The position numbers and the translations under genes were made by a program. Below, in pieces: positions 30,488-40,500 of a stretch of DNA of 64,000 nt. Numbering within the stretch: position 1 is the first letter of the stretch; each line of letters starts with the position of its first letter. Below the pieces are notes generated by a model. The model saw only the letters and a program-made list of their open reading frames with translations, did not search any database and was not told where the DNA came from. Origin of the DNA: Devosia sp. (GTDB lineage: Bacteria; Pseudomonadota; Alphaproteobacteria; Rhizobiales; Devosiaceae); the NCBI RefSeq assembly GCF_028290625.1, contig NZ_JAQGJM010000037.1, forward strand, positions 62,001 to 126,000. Direction: 5' to 3'.

Positions 30488-33118
30488 ATGAGCAAGATTA
30501 AGACCATCTATATTTGCAACCACGCCCACACCGATATCGGCTTCACCGATTATCAGGAGCTGGCCTTGCGCCAGCATGGCGAGTTCGTCGGCCAGGCGCT
30601 CGACCTGATCGAGGCTACGGACACTTTCCCGGCCGAAGCGCAGTATCGCTGGACGATCGAAACAACCGGGCCGTTCCTCAAATACCTGCGGCAGGCGAGC
30701 AAGGCCGAAATTGCCCGCTTCCGCCACTGGCACGAGCAGGGCCGCATCGACATCGCGGCCATGCAATACAACATGACGCCGCTGCTCAATGTCGAGCAGA
30801 TGCACCGCAGTCTTTATCCGCTGCGGGCTTTGCGTGACGAGTTCGGCTTCCATGTCGAAGCGGCGATGCAGGATGACGTCAATGGCGTGTCCTGGCTTTA
30901 TGCCGACCTGCTGGCCGATCTCGGCATCAAGTTCTATACGGCCGCGATCAATCCCATTCGTGGCGCGCGGCCAAAACCCTTCCCCGGCGCCTTCCGCTGG
31001 GAGGGCCCTAGCGGCAAGCAGGTGCTGGCCTGGAACGGCTATCACTACCTGTTCGGGCGCAGCCAGGCCGGGCTGGGCAATTGGGATCTGGTGGATCGGC
31101 TGCTGCCGCGCTGGATCGATGAGCTGGAGGCCGACGAGAGCTATCCGTTCGATTTCCTCTACTGCGAAAGCACTCATCCGGTGCGCGTCGATAACGGCCC
31201 GCCGGACGCGCGCATGCCCGACTTCGTCAAGCGCTGGAATGCCGAGGGCCGCCCGTACCGGATGGAGTTCATCACCGTCACCGATTTTGGCCGCCTGCTC
31301 GAAGGCAAATACGCCAAGGTCATCGGCATCCAGCGCGGCGACTGGACCGATCACTGGGCTGATGGCGTCGGCTCCTCGGCCTTCGAGGTCGGCGTCAACC
31401 GCGCCGCGCACGAAATCGTGGGCATCGGGGAGAGCCTCGAGGCCTGGCGCCGCTCCAAGGGCCAGAGCGCCTGGAACGCCGACCATGCCGCCAAAATCTA
31501 TGAGTCGATGACGCTGTTCGATGAGCACACGTGGGGCGCCTATTCCTCGGTCGAAGCGCCGCACTCGCTGTTCAGCCGGGCGCAGTGGAACCGCAAGGCC
31601 GGCTATGCCTATACGGCGGCCATGGAGGGCCACGGCTCGGTCGCCAAGGCGGCAAATGCCCTGGCGCCGCCGCTGGGCACCAAGGGGCCGGAAGGCATCT
31701 TCAATCTCGGCAATCTCGATCCCGCCGAGGCCTTCAAGCCTTCCGGCATCGATGACGTGCTGGTGTTCAATACCTTGCCCTGGGAGCGCCAGGTCATCGT
31801 CGAGGAACCCGAACCGCGCGGTAGTGCCGCTCCCGTCGGCATGCTCGACACCTTCTTCAACCGCCGCAGCACCTGGGGTGGTCCCCGTCCCCTCCCCGAA
31901 ATTCGTCGTGTCGCCGGCATTGTGCCGCCGATGGGCTATGCCTTCCTGAACCTCCGGAATGGCGTACCAGCCGGCGACCTCAAGGCCGCAGGTGACACAA
32001 TCGAGAACCAGCACTATCGGCTCAAGATCGATCGCCAGAGCGGCGCCATCGCGGAGTTCTTCGACAAGGCGCAAGACCACGATTTCGCAGCCAAATATCA
32101 GGGCTGGGGTCCGGGCGAGTATATCTACGAGACCGTGGATTCCCCCGATGACCGTCTCGCCATCGCCGATATCAGCTTCGACAAGCCCGAATTCTTCACC
32201 GGCCACACTGATACGCCATGGAAGCGTGGAACCGCGAGCAAGGTAACGCTGGATGAGGCGAAAATCTTCGAGGGCCGCGCCTCGATCACCGTGCATATCG
32301 AGGCGCCTGGCGTTTCAGCTGCAAGCGTTGTCTATGCGCTCGACGCCGCCACCAAATGCGTCGTGGTCGATTGGAGCATCGACAAGCTGGAACACAGGGA
32401 GGCCGAGGCGGTGTTCATCGCCTTCCCGTTCCGGCTCGACGCGGCCAATTTCACGCTCGACCTCAACGGCATTCCCGCCGTGCCCAATGACGACCAGCTC
32501 GATGGCGCCGCCAAGGATTGGTATCCGGTCGGTCGCTGGGTCGATGTCAGCGATGCCCAGCGCGGCGTCACGGTCGTGCCCCTCGACGCGCCGCTGGTGC
32601 ATCTGGGTGGCGTCACCACCGGCAAGTGGGCGCGCACGTTGCGGCCCGAGGGTCCGACGATCATGAGTTGGGCGCTCAACAACCACTGGCTGGTCAACTT
32701 CGCCGCCAGCCAGTCCGGCCGCATTCCGCTGCGCTATCGGCTGGTCACACATGACGGCCCGGTCGATATCGCGGCCGCCGCCCGCTTTGCGGCCGAAGTC
32801 GCGGTGCCGCCCGTCGCCATGCGCGACATCGCCCCCACCGGCAGGCGTTCGGACAGCTTCTTTTCCGCTGATCCGGCGTCGCCGGTTCTGGTCACCGCCA
32901 AGCCGGGCGAAGACAATGGCTGGGTGGCGCTGCGCCTGCAGAACCTGTCGGATCGGCCAGCCACTCAGACCGTCACCTTCACGGGCTCGCCCGCCGCGGC
33001 CCGCGCCGCCGATCCCATTGAGCATCCCGGCGCCGCGCTGCCGCTCGATGGCAAGGCTCTCAGCGTCGACCTCAAGCCGCTGGAAATCCGCACCGTTCTC
33101 GTGCGCTTTACCCCCTGA
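30488..33118 (+). CDS. GH38-like alpha-mannosidase, copy 2
   Basis: The 876-residue product starts MSKIKTIYICNHAHTDIGFT, with the metal pair His14/Asp16, candidate nucleophile Asp130 in QDDVNG and the later His in DEHTWGA. It is the same size and order as the upstream copy, but the two differ widely elsewhere, so this is an old tandem duplication rather than a recent one. No signal peptide is seen. The pair may act on different linkages or anomeric partners of the same imported glycoside. A bidirectional stem-loop follows the stop. Confidence 0.8.
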   Translation: MSKIKTIYICNHAHTDIGFTDYQELALRQHGEFVGQALDLIEATDTFPAEAQYRWTIETTGPFLKYLRQASKAEIARFRHWHEQGRIDIAAMQYNMTPLLNVEQMHRSLYPLRALRDEFGFHVEAAMQDDVNGVSWLYADLLADLGIKFYTAAINPIRGARPKPFPGAFRWEGPSGKQVLAWNGYHYLFGRSQAGLGNWDLVDRLLPRWIDELEADESYPFDFLYCESTHPVRVDNGPPDARMPDFVKRWNAEGRPYRMEFITVTDFGRLLEGKYAKVIGIQRGDWTDHWADGVGSSAFEVGVNRAAHEIVGIGESLEAWRRSKGQSAWNADHAAKIYESMTLFDEHTWGAYSSVEAPHSLFSRAQWNRKAGYAYTAAMEGHGSVAKAANALAPPLGTKGPEGIFNLGNLDPAEAFKPSGIDDVLVFNTLPWERQVIVEEPEPRGSAAPVGMLDTFFNRRSTWGGPRPLPEIRRVAGIVPPMGYAFLNLRNGVPAGDLKAAGDTIENQHYRLKIDRQSGAIAEFFDKAQDHDFAAKYQGWGPGEYIYETVDSPDDRLAIADISFDKPEFFTGHTDTPWKRGTASKVTLDEAKIFEGRASITVHIEAPGVSAASVVYALDAATKCVVVDWSIDKLEHREAEAVFIAFPFRLDAANFTLDLNGIPAVPNDDQLDGAAKDWYPVGRWVDVSDAQRGVTVVPLDAPLVHLGGVTTGKWARTLRPEGPTIMSWALNNHWLVNFAASQSGRIPLRYRLVTHDGPVDIAAAARFAAEVAVPPVAMRDIAPTGRRSDSFFSADPASPVLVTAKPGEDNGWVALRLQNLSDRPATQTVTFTGSPAAARAADPIEHPGAALPLDGKALSVDLKPLEIRTVLVRFTP

Positions 33119-33126
33119 TCGAGCGG

Positions 33127-33153
33127 CCGCCGAAATTCACACGATTTCGGCGG
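33127..33153. terminator. Bidirectional stem-loop between convergent genes
   Basis: CCGCCGAAAT (33127-33136) pairs perfectly with ATTTCGGCGG (33144-33153) around a 7-base loop. It lies after the second GH38-like stop and overlaps the last codons of the convergent mutarotase gene. The symmetric stem could end both transcripts, although no long T tract is present. Confidence 0.55.
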
Positions 33154-34147
33154 GCTCTACCGCAACCCGATAGCGCGTGACGAACCGCTCGCCAGCGGTG
33201 AACTTTCGCGTCGTCGCGACGCCGCGCCGCGAGATCGGGTTGTCGGCCGCCGAAATCTGCTGGCCGAGGTCGAAGGCCGAGCAGATCGGCTCCAGCCCCA
33301 GCGCCAGGTGCCGGCCGTTCCACGGCGCGAAGGTTCGGCCGCGATTGGTGAACCAGAGCAGCGCGCTGGGGAAATGCTCGCGGTTCCACTTGAGCCGCAC
33401 CCGGTAGCCCTCGGCCGCGTTCCACAGCGCGGCGTGACCCGGCATGTCGATGAGTTGCAGCAGTTCCTCGGTATTGTAGGGCAACGGCAAGCGGCTGACA
33501 TCGAGCCGCGATCCATCGAGCAGCGGCACATCGTTCCAGCGCGGCAGGAACTGGTCCTGCTGGAAGATCGACGATGCGTCGGTGGCGACTGGAAAGGTCG
33601 CGCCGCTCACATCGGCGCCGACCTCGATATGCATCGCGCCGGTCTTGGCTGGCAGGCGGAAACAGGGATGCAGTCCCAGCGGCAACTCGCAGTCCCGCCG
33701 CACATTGATGACCAGCTCGAAATCGAGCGCGGCGCTGGTCGGGTCTGGCGTTATGCGGCGTTCAAGCGAGGCGATGGGGTGGTCGTCCGGATAGGCGATT
33801 GACAATGCGATCCCGGTGCCGCCATCGACAAAGGTCCACGCATTGTTCGATCCGAAGCCGTGCGGAAAGCTGTCGACGGTGCCGGCGCTGTGGGAGCCTG
33901 GCCAGTCGCCCATCGACGCCCGGTCCGCATCCGAACCGAACGGCACGCAGGGCCATTCACCACGCAACCGCCGCAAGATCCCCGGCAGGTCCTCGCCTCC
34001 CGGCTCGTTCCCCCAAGGCGCGATCTGGAATGGCGCGACCTGGCGCCCATCGGGCAGGACGAACGATGTCGCCCCCAGCATGCCGCCAAGGCTTTCCACG
34101 CTGGTCACGCCATGATCCCAGGCCAATGCCCGCTTGTCTTGGCTCAT
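33137..34147 (-). CDS. Aldose 1-epimerase (mutarotase)-like protein
   Basis: Start at ATG 34147 (MSQDKRALAW). The 336-residue product has the galactose mutarotase-like beta-sandwich with the key His in GLHPCFRLP and the Glu in LGLEPICSA. It probably interconverts anomers of the sugar released by the GH38-like enzymes, supplying the correct anomer to the dehydrogenase. The gene is convergent with the second GH38-like gene. No operon partner lies upstream, since the histidine kinase gene ends 67 bp before it. An aldose 1-epimerase of unknown specificity is the safe call. Confidence 0.8.
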   Translation of the reverse strand: MSQDKRALAWDHGVTSVESLGGMLGATSFVLPDGRQVAPFQIAPWGNEPGGEDLPGILRRLRGEWPCVPFGSDADRASMGDWPGSHSAGTVDSFPHGFGSNNAWTFVDGGTGIALSIAYPDDHPIASLERRITPDPTSAALDFELVINVRRDCELPLGLHPCFRLPAKTGAMHIEVGADVSGATFPVATDASSIFQQDQFLPRWNDVPLLDGSRLDVSRLPLPYNTEELLQLIDMPGHAALWNAAEGYRVRLKWNREHFPSALLWFTNRGRTFAPWNGRHLALGLEPICSAFDLGQQISAADNPISRRGVATTRKFTAGERFVTRYRVAVEPAEIV

Positions 34148-34214
34148 TGTCGCTCCCCATCCACCGGCTCCACTATCGCCTGCGATACGCCGATGGTTCA
34201 ACACCTAACCGGCT

Positions 34215-35573
34215 TCAGCGAACCCGGGCCGCGGCGAGCGGGAGGGAAATCTCGAACAGCGCGCCGCCACCGGGCGCGTCACCAACGGTGATATGGCCGT
34301 GATGGCGGGCCACGATATCGCGGACCAGGTTTAACCCCAGCCCGGCCCCCTGATCCAGCGGCACGATGCGGTTGAAGGGCTCAAAGATCGTCGAGCGATG
34401 CTCCTCGGCAATGCCGGGGCCGGTATCGGCGACGCGCAGCGAGCCATCGCGGCCGACAGCGACGTGGATCGCCGTCTTCTTGCCACCGTGAATGACCGCA
34501 TTCTGGATGAGATTGACGATAGCGCGCGACAGTGAGGCGGGATCGGCGGCCACCGTGACGGTGTCAATCTCGGCGTCGAAGGATATTTCATCACCGGCGG
34601 CGATCGCCAGGGGGGCCATGTCGGCCGTGACCTGCGCGGCCAGGTCCACCAGATTGACCGGCTGGAAAACCGTGCTGTCGGCATCGAGCCGTTGCAGGTC
34701 CAGCAACTGGTTGGCCAGATTGCCCAGGCGGGCGACATCGAGCATCAGCCGGCTGCGCTGCTCATCGTCGGGCAATAGCTCGACGCGGGTATAGAGAATG
34801 GCGATCGGGGTGCGCAATTCATGGGCGGCATCGGCCAGAAACCGCTGGCGGCGTTCGATGCCGTCGTCGAGCCGCTGCAGGGCTGAGTTCACTGCCCGCA
34901 CCAGCGGATGCAATTCGTCGGGCACATGGGCGGACGAGAGGCGCACGCCGCGCTGGTCGACATCGATGGTGTCGGCCTCCGCCGCGATGTGGTCGACGCC
35001 GCGCAACTGGCGCGTCACGACCACAGGGATATACAAGAATGAGACCACGGTAAAAACGAACAGCAAGCCAATAAAAATGGGGTTGGCGAAGGCTCCCACG
35101 ATTGACTTGGCGCCAATTTGCGGGCCACCGGCAGTCAGAACCCACAGCTGGCCGGCTTGGCTATCGTGACGTCGCACGATAGCCACCGTCGACGCGCCCG
35201 TACCGATGTCGGCGATATTGGCCGAGTTCAGCCGGGTCAGGCCCACCAGCATGGGCACGATGCGGGCCGGCACCGGCCCCATCTGCACCGAGGCACCGTC
35301 AGCGTCGGAAGCGTAGAACCACAGGGTGGGGTAATTGGCGGCAACCCGCTGCAACGCGTCGTTGGGGGTGAGATCCAGACCGCCCGCGGCATTGCGGTGC
35401 ACCGAATCGGCGATGTCATTGACGACGCGGTCGTCGAGGCCCTGCTCGGCGCTGATCAACCGGATTATGGGAATGGCGACCGCGCCGGTAAAGGCCAGCA
35501 GCACTAAGGCTTGCATCAGCACCATGCGCCAGGTCAGCCGGCCGCGGAGAGAGGTCGGTCCCCAGGCCCTCAT
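34215..35573 (-). CDS. Sensor histidine kinase
   Basis: This 452-residue membrane kinase has helices near residues 16-38 and 163-187 flanking a periplasmic sensing segment. A short linker and HisKA follow, with phosphoacceptor His251 in ADAAHELRTP. The ATPase domain has an N box NLIQNAVIHGG, G1 VADTGPGIAEE and G2 GAGLGLNLVRD. Its start overlaps the response regulator stop by ATGA. Divergent from an RND efflux pump, the pair probably controls that pump in response to envelope stress or a pump substrate. The ligand is unknown. Confidence 0.92.
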   Translation of the reverse strand: MRAWGPTSLRGRLTWRMVLMQALVLLAFTGAVAIPIIRLISAEQGLDDRVVNDIADSVHRNAAGGLDLTPNDALQRVAANYPTLWFYASDADGASVQMGPVPARIVPMLVGLTRLNSANIADIGTGASTVAIVRRHDSQAGQLWVLTAGGPQIGAKSIVGAFANPIFIGLLFVFTVVSFLYIPVVVTRQLRGVDHIAAEADTIDVDQRGVRLSSAHVPDELHPLVRAVNSALQRLDDGIERRQRFLADAAHELRTPIAILYTRVELLPDDEQRSRLMLDVARLGNLANQLLDLQRLDADSTVFQPVNLVDLAAQVTADMAPLAIAAGDEISFDAEIDTVTVAADPASLSRAIVNLIQNAVIHGGKKTAIHVAVGRDGSLRVADTGPGIAEEHRSTIFEPFNRIVPLDQGAGLGLNLVRDIVARHHGHITVGDAPGGGALFEISLPLAAARVR

Positions 35574-36238
35574 ATGGCGGCCTTCAGCAAATAGCCCAAG
35601 CCCCGAATACCGTGGATTTCCACATCCGCGCCGCTCAGCTTACGTCGCAGCCGGGAGATGTGCGCATCGAGCGTGTTGGACGCGATCTCGTCGTCATAGC
35701 CATAGACCGCCTCCTCCAGTGCGCTGCGCGCCACCGTCCGCCCGGAGCGCCGCACCAGGATTTCCAGCGCCAGCAGTTCGCGGCGGGTCAGGTCCAGCGG
35801 CTCGCCCGCCACCTCGGCCAGACGCTCGGTCAGGTTGAAGCGCAATTTGCCGACGCTGACCGAGCTTTCCCCGAGCTGGGCGGGCCGCCGCATCACCGCG
35901 CGCAATCGCGCCAGCAGTTCATCGGTGGAAAAGGGCTTGGCCAGATAATCGTCGGCGCCGTGATCGAGTCCGGAAACGCGCTGGTCAGGGCTGCCCAGCG
36001 CCGACAGCACGATGACCGGCAGCCCCGCCTGTTCGCGCCGCAGTAGCGGGATCAGTGACAGGCCATCGCCGTCGGGCAGCTTGCGATCGAGCAGCACGGC
36101 GTCGTGTACGCCGCTGCGGCAGGCCTCCTCGGCGATCTCCAGCGTGCGGGCGTGGTCCACGACAATGTCGTGGCGACTGAGCGCGGCGGTCAGCGCGGCC
36201 GCCATGTCCATCTCGTCTTCGACCAGCAAAATACGCAT
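35570..36238 (-). CDS. OmpR-family response regulator
   Basis: The 222-residue product has a receiver domain with the acidic pair Glu7/Asp8, phosphoacceptor Asp51 in LLDRKLPDG and Lys101 in LAKPF. A C-terminal winged helix (LTRRELLALEIL to SRLRRKLSG) follows. It is the first gene of the two-component operon and is divergent from the RND pump. The intergenic region has 11-bp spaced direct repeats typical of this family's sites. Confidence 0.93.
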   Translation of the reverse strand: MRILLVEDEMDMAAALTAALSRHDIVVDHARTLEIAEEACRSGVHDAVLLDRKLPDGDGLSLIPLLRREQAGLPVIVLSALGSPDQRVSGLDHGADDYLAKPFSTDELLARLRAVMRRPAQLGESSVSVGKLRFNLTERLAEVAGEPLDLTRRELLALEILVRRSGRTVARSALEEAVYGYDDEIASNTLDAHISRLRRKLSGADVEIHGIRGLGYLLKAAI

Positions 36239-36384
36239 GCCACTATCCTATCTGACTTTATTCCAGTCTAGCGACAGACATTGCGGCTGCATTGCGCGGC
36301 GCGCAACGTTCACGCAATCCAGCGCGAGCATTGGTGAGATCACAGGCCGCAATCGGCCCTATTTTTTCGTCATGCGAGGCCGCA
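36239..36384. promoter_or_regulatory. Divergent region between response regulator and RND pump
   Basis: ATTGCG recurs at 36280 and 36291, an 11-bp period expected for tandem OmpR-type binding. A perfect dyad TTGCGCG-G-CGCGCAA covers 36292-36306, and another ATTGCG in inverse orientation lies at 36313-36318. These are candidate operators for the adjacent response regulator. No strong -35/-10 pair was identified. Confidence 0.45.
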
Positions 36385-37563
36385 ATGAACCAATCCGACC
36401 CCGTCGCCGAGACCGCCGTCGTCAACACAGCGCCCCGGCGTCGCGCAAAATGGTTCTGGCCCGTCGCCCTGCTAGTCGTGGCCACCGGCGGCGCGTCCGT
36501 GCTGCTGGTCAATCATCTGCCGCCGCCGCCGGTCGCAGCCACGGTGAGCGCGCCGCAAGTGGTGCGCACGATGCGGCTGCATCCCATGGAAGTGGTGACC
36601 ATCACGCCACAGCGGATCGAAGACCTAGTCAAGGTCACCGGCACCATCCATCCCGTACAGGAAGCAGCGATTGCCGCCCAGGTCAGCGGGCTAGCCGAAA
36701 CCGTCGCTGTGCGGCCCGGCGATAGCGTCGCGGCCGGTCAGCTATTGGTTGAGGTGGGCACCACTGACCTGCAATTGCAGTTGGACCAGCAGCGCAGCAC
36801 CATGGCGTCGAACGAAGTGCAATTGCGCGCGGCCCAAGCGACGCTCGACCGCACGCGCCTGTTGGCCGACAAGGGGCTGGCGGCGCAGACGACGCTGGAT
36901 AGCGCGCAAGCCGAGGTCGACCGCCTGAGCGCTGCCATTGCCACCCAGCAAAGCCAGGTCGCGCAGGCCGAAACGAATTTGCGGCGCGCCCGCGTCACGG
37001 CGCCCTTTGCGGGCACCGTGGCCTCGCGCAGCATCGAGCCCGGGCAGATCGTCAATCCGGGCACCACCATGCTGTCGCTGGTCGAGCTGTCCAGCGTGCG
37101 GGTGGAGGTGGTCGCCGCGCTCAAGGATTCGGCGCGTATTGTGGCCGGCCAATCGGTGCGCCTGAGCGTGCAGGGCATGGCGGGGCAGCAGTTCACCGGA
37201 ACCGTCGATCGGGTGAGCCCGATTGCCGAGGCGGGGACGCGCTCGATCAAGGTTTATCTCGACCTCGACAATGCCGAGGGCAAGCTGCGTGGCGGCATGT
37301 TCGTTACCGGCGAGATCGTCGTGCAACAGGATGACGACGTGCTGGCGCTCCCGGTGGAGGCGGTCCAACAGCGGGGCGATGCGAGCTATGTGATGGCGAT
37401 TGTCGATGGCGTGCTGACTGAGCAAACCATCCAGACCGGCACCAAGTGGGCCGCGGCCGAACTGGTCGAAGCCCGCTCCGGGATCTCGGCCGGCGCCACC
37501 ATCGTGCGCACGGCCCTGTCGGGCCTGACCGACGGCGCGCCTGTCATCATCGAGGGGAACTGA
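36385..37563 (+). CDS. RND efflux periplasmic adaptor (membrane fusion protein)
   Basis: Start at ATG 36385 (MNQSDPVAET). The 392-residue product has one N-terminal membrane anchor (FWPVALLVVATGGASVLLV) and a lipoyl-like motif around residues 90-130. A coiled-coil hairpin spans about 131-195, and a beta-barrel and membrane-proximal domain follow. This is the AcrA/MexA plan. It bridges the inner-membrane pump encoded 3 bp downstream to an outer-membrane channel, which is not encoded in the window. Confidence 0.91.
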   Translation: MNQSDPVAETAVVNTAPRRRAKWFWPVALLVVATGGASVLLVNHLPPPPVAATVSAPQVVRTMRLHPMEVVTITPQRIEDLVKVTGTIHPVQEAAIAAQVSGLAETVAVRPGDSVAAGQLLVEVGTTDLQLQLDQQRSTMASNEVQLRAAQATLDRTRLLADKGLAAQTTLDSAQAEVDRLSAAIATQQSQVAQAETNLRRARVTAPFAGTVASRSIEPGQIVNPGTTMLSLVELSSVRVEVVAALKDSARIVAGQSVRLSVQGMAGQQFTGTVDRVSPIAEAGTRSIKVYLDLDNAEGKLRGGMFVTGEIVVQQDDDVLALPVEAVQQRGDASYVMAIVDGVLTEQTIQTGTKWAAAELVEARSGISAGATIVRTALSGLTDGAPVIIEGN

Positions 37564-37566
37564 GCC

Positions 37567-40500
37567 ATGTTCCTCACCTCCATCAGTGTCCGGCATCCGG
37601 TCTTTGCTACCATGATCATGGTGGCCATCATGGTGTTCGGCATCTCCGCCTATCGCAGCCTGGCCATCGAGCAGTATCCCGACGTCGATTTCCCCGTCGT
37701 CGCCGTGCTGACGCCCTATACGGGCGCCTCACCGGAAGCCGTCGAAACCGAAATCACCCAGCCCATCGAAGAGGCCGTCAACACGCTGGGCGGCATCGAT
37801 TCGGTGACATCGACCTCCAGCGCCGGTCATTCCACGGTCATCCTGCAATTCACGCTGGAGACGGACCCCGCCGTCGCCGCGCAGGATGTTCGCGACCGGC
37901 TCGCGGCGATTGTCGGTCAGATGCCGGCAACAGCCGATACCTCCCAGGTGTTGCGCTTCAATCCAACCGCCAGCCCGATCATGTCGCTGGCCCTCAGCAG
38001 CCCGACCCAATCGGTGCTGGACCTGACGGCACTGGCCGACGATGTCGTCTCGCCGGCCCTGACCGCCATTTCCGGCGTGGGCAGTGCAACGGTCGTCGGC
38101 GGCCTCGACAATCAGGTCAATATCTTCATCGATCCCGAGCTGCTCAACGCGTTCGGCATTGGCGTCAGCGACGTGATTTCCGCGCTGCAGCAGGATAACC
38201 AGACCCTGCCCACCGGCTCGATCATCAACGGCATGCTGGTGCAGACCGTGCAGATTAATGCCGAGGTCCCCTCGGTTGCCGGTTTCCGCGACATCATTGT
38301 GGCCAGCAAGGGCGGCGAGACCATTACGGTGGGCGATGTCGCAACCGTCACGCAAGGCCAGTCCGATACCGAGGGCCTGGCGTTCCGCGATGGCGAGCAG
38401 GCGTTGGCCATCGACGTGGTCAAGATCGAGGGCGGCAATACCGTCGCCATCGCCCACGCTGTCGAGGCAGCGATTGCCAAGCTCAACAGCGATGGCAGCC
38501 TGCCCGAGGACGTGTCTATCGACGTACTGCAGAATTCGGCCGAACCGGTCGAGCAGAATTTCGAGACCGTGCAGGCGACCCTGATCGAAGGCGCGGTCCT
38601 GGCCGTCGTCATCGTCTTTGTGTTCCTCAATTCCTGGCGCTCGACCATCATTACCGGCCTGACGCTGCCAATCTCGCTCGTCGGCACGCTGACCGTGGTG
38701 AGCCTTCTCGGTTTCACGCTCAACATGATGACCATGCTGGCACTGACGCTGTCGGTCGGCATCCTGATCGATGACGCCATCGTGGTGCGCGAGAACATCA
38801 CGCGCCATCTGCATATGGGCAAATCCCATATCCAGGCGGCGCTCGACGGCACCAAGGAAATCGGGCTGGCCGTGCTGGCCACGACGCTGTCGATCGTCGC
38901 CGTGTTCCTGCCGCTGGCCTTCATGGATGGCATTATCGGCAAGTTCTTCGTGCAGTTCGGCGTCACGGTTTCCGTGGCCGTGCTGATCTCGCTGTTCGTC
39001 AGCTTCACGCTCGATCCGATGCTGTCGAGCGTCTGGTATGATCCGCACTCCCAGCCCGATGCCAAGCGCGGCCCGATCGGCCGGCTGATTGGCCTGTTCG
39101 ACAAGGGTTTCGACAAGCTCTCCCATGGCTATCGCGCCGTGCTCGGCTGGTCGCTGCGACACCGCATCATCACCATGCTGGTGGCATTGATGTCGTTCGG
39201 CAGCAGCTTCGTGCTGTTCCCCATGGTTGGCGCCGAATTCATGCCGGCGGCCGATAACAGCCAGATCCAGGTCGATCTCGAGACCCGGGCCGGCTCGTCA
39301 ACGGCCTACACGGCGGTCAAGGCCCATCAGGTCGAGGCCCTGTTGAAGGCCATGCCCGAGGTCGAGAGCATCTATACGACCGTCAATGCGGGCAGCGCCT
39401 CGGGTGAAAACCGCGCCTCGGTCGTCGTGTCGCTTGTCGATCCCGGCGACCGCGCCAGGTCCTCGCTGGAAATGACCGCGCCGGTGCGCGAGGCGCTGCG
39501 CTCGATACCGGGCGCCAGTTTCGTCGTCAGCTCCGGCGGCGGTCTGGGCGGCGGCAGCCCGATCGAAGTCAAGCTGCTCGGGCAAAACCTGGACAGCCTC
39601 TCCACGGCGGCAGCCGATCTGGCGGACCGCATCGCGGCCATACCGGGCACGGTTGACGTAGACGTCAGCCTGCAACAGGCCCAGCCCATGCTCGATATCG
39701 TGCTCGACCGTCAGGCCGCCAGCGATCTGGGCATCGGCATGCAGGCGACAGGTTCGGCTCTGCGCGCCATGTTGGGGGGCGAGACCGCCTCGGAATGGAC
39801 CAATGCCAGTGGCGACCAGCTCGATGTGGTCGTCCGCCTGCCCGAAGCATTGCGCCAGAGCGTCGATGCCATTGGCGGCCTGCCGATCGCCCAGAGCCAG
39901 ACCGACACGCCGGTCGCCATCAGGCTGGACCAGATTGCGCAGGTCAATCCTACGGTCGGTCCCAGCGAGATCAGCCGCGAGAACCTGACCCGGCAGGTCA
40001 GCGTCACGGCCGATATCGAAGGCCGCGTGCTGGGCGATGTCACGGCCGATATCGATGCCGTCCTGGCCTCGATGGAGCTGCCGGCCGGCGTCAGCGTCGC
40101 CCAGGGCGGCGATGCCGAAATGCTGACCGATACCGTCGGCAGCATGGTGTCGGCGCTGCTGCTGGCGGTGATCTTCATCTACCTAGTGCTGGCCAGCCAG
40201 TTCGGCAGCTTCCTGCAGCCTCTGGCGATCATGATGGCCTTGCCGCTATCGCTGGTCGGGGTGATGCTGGGGCTGCTGGCCGGTGGCTCGACGCTCAACA
40301 TGTATTCGATGATCGGCTTCGTCATGTTGATGGGCCTCGTGGTCAAGAACGCGATCCTGCTTGTCGACAATGCGAACCAGCGCCGGCGCGAGGGCGCAAC
40401 CCTGGTCGATGCCCTGATCGAAGCCGGCGGCACCCGCTTCCGCCCCATCATCATGACCACGCTGGCCATGATCTTCGGCATGCTGCCACTCGCTTTGGCG

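Noticed and set aside
30282..30491. Peptide containing VIPAKAGTS between the GH38-like genes
   Set aside because: It is a translated REP-like palindrome, a well-known false coding call.
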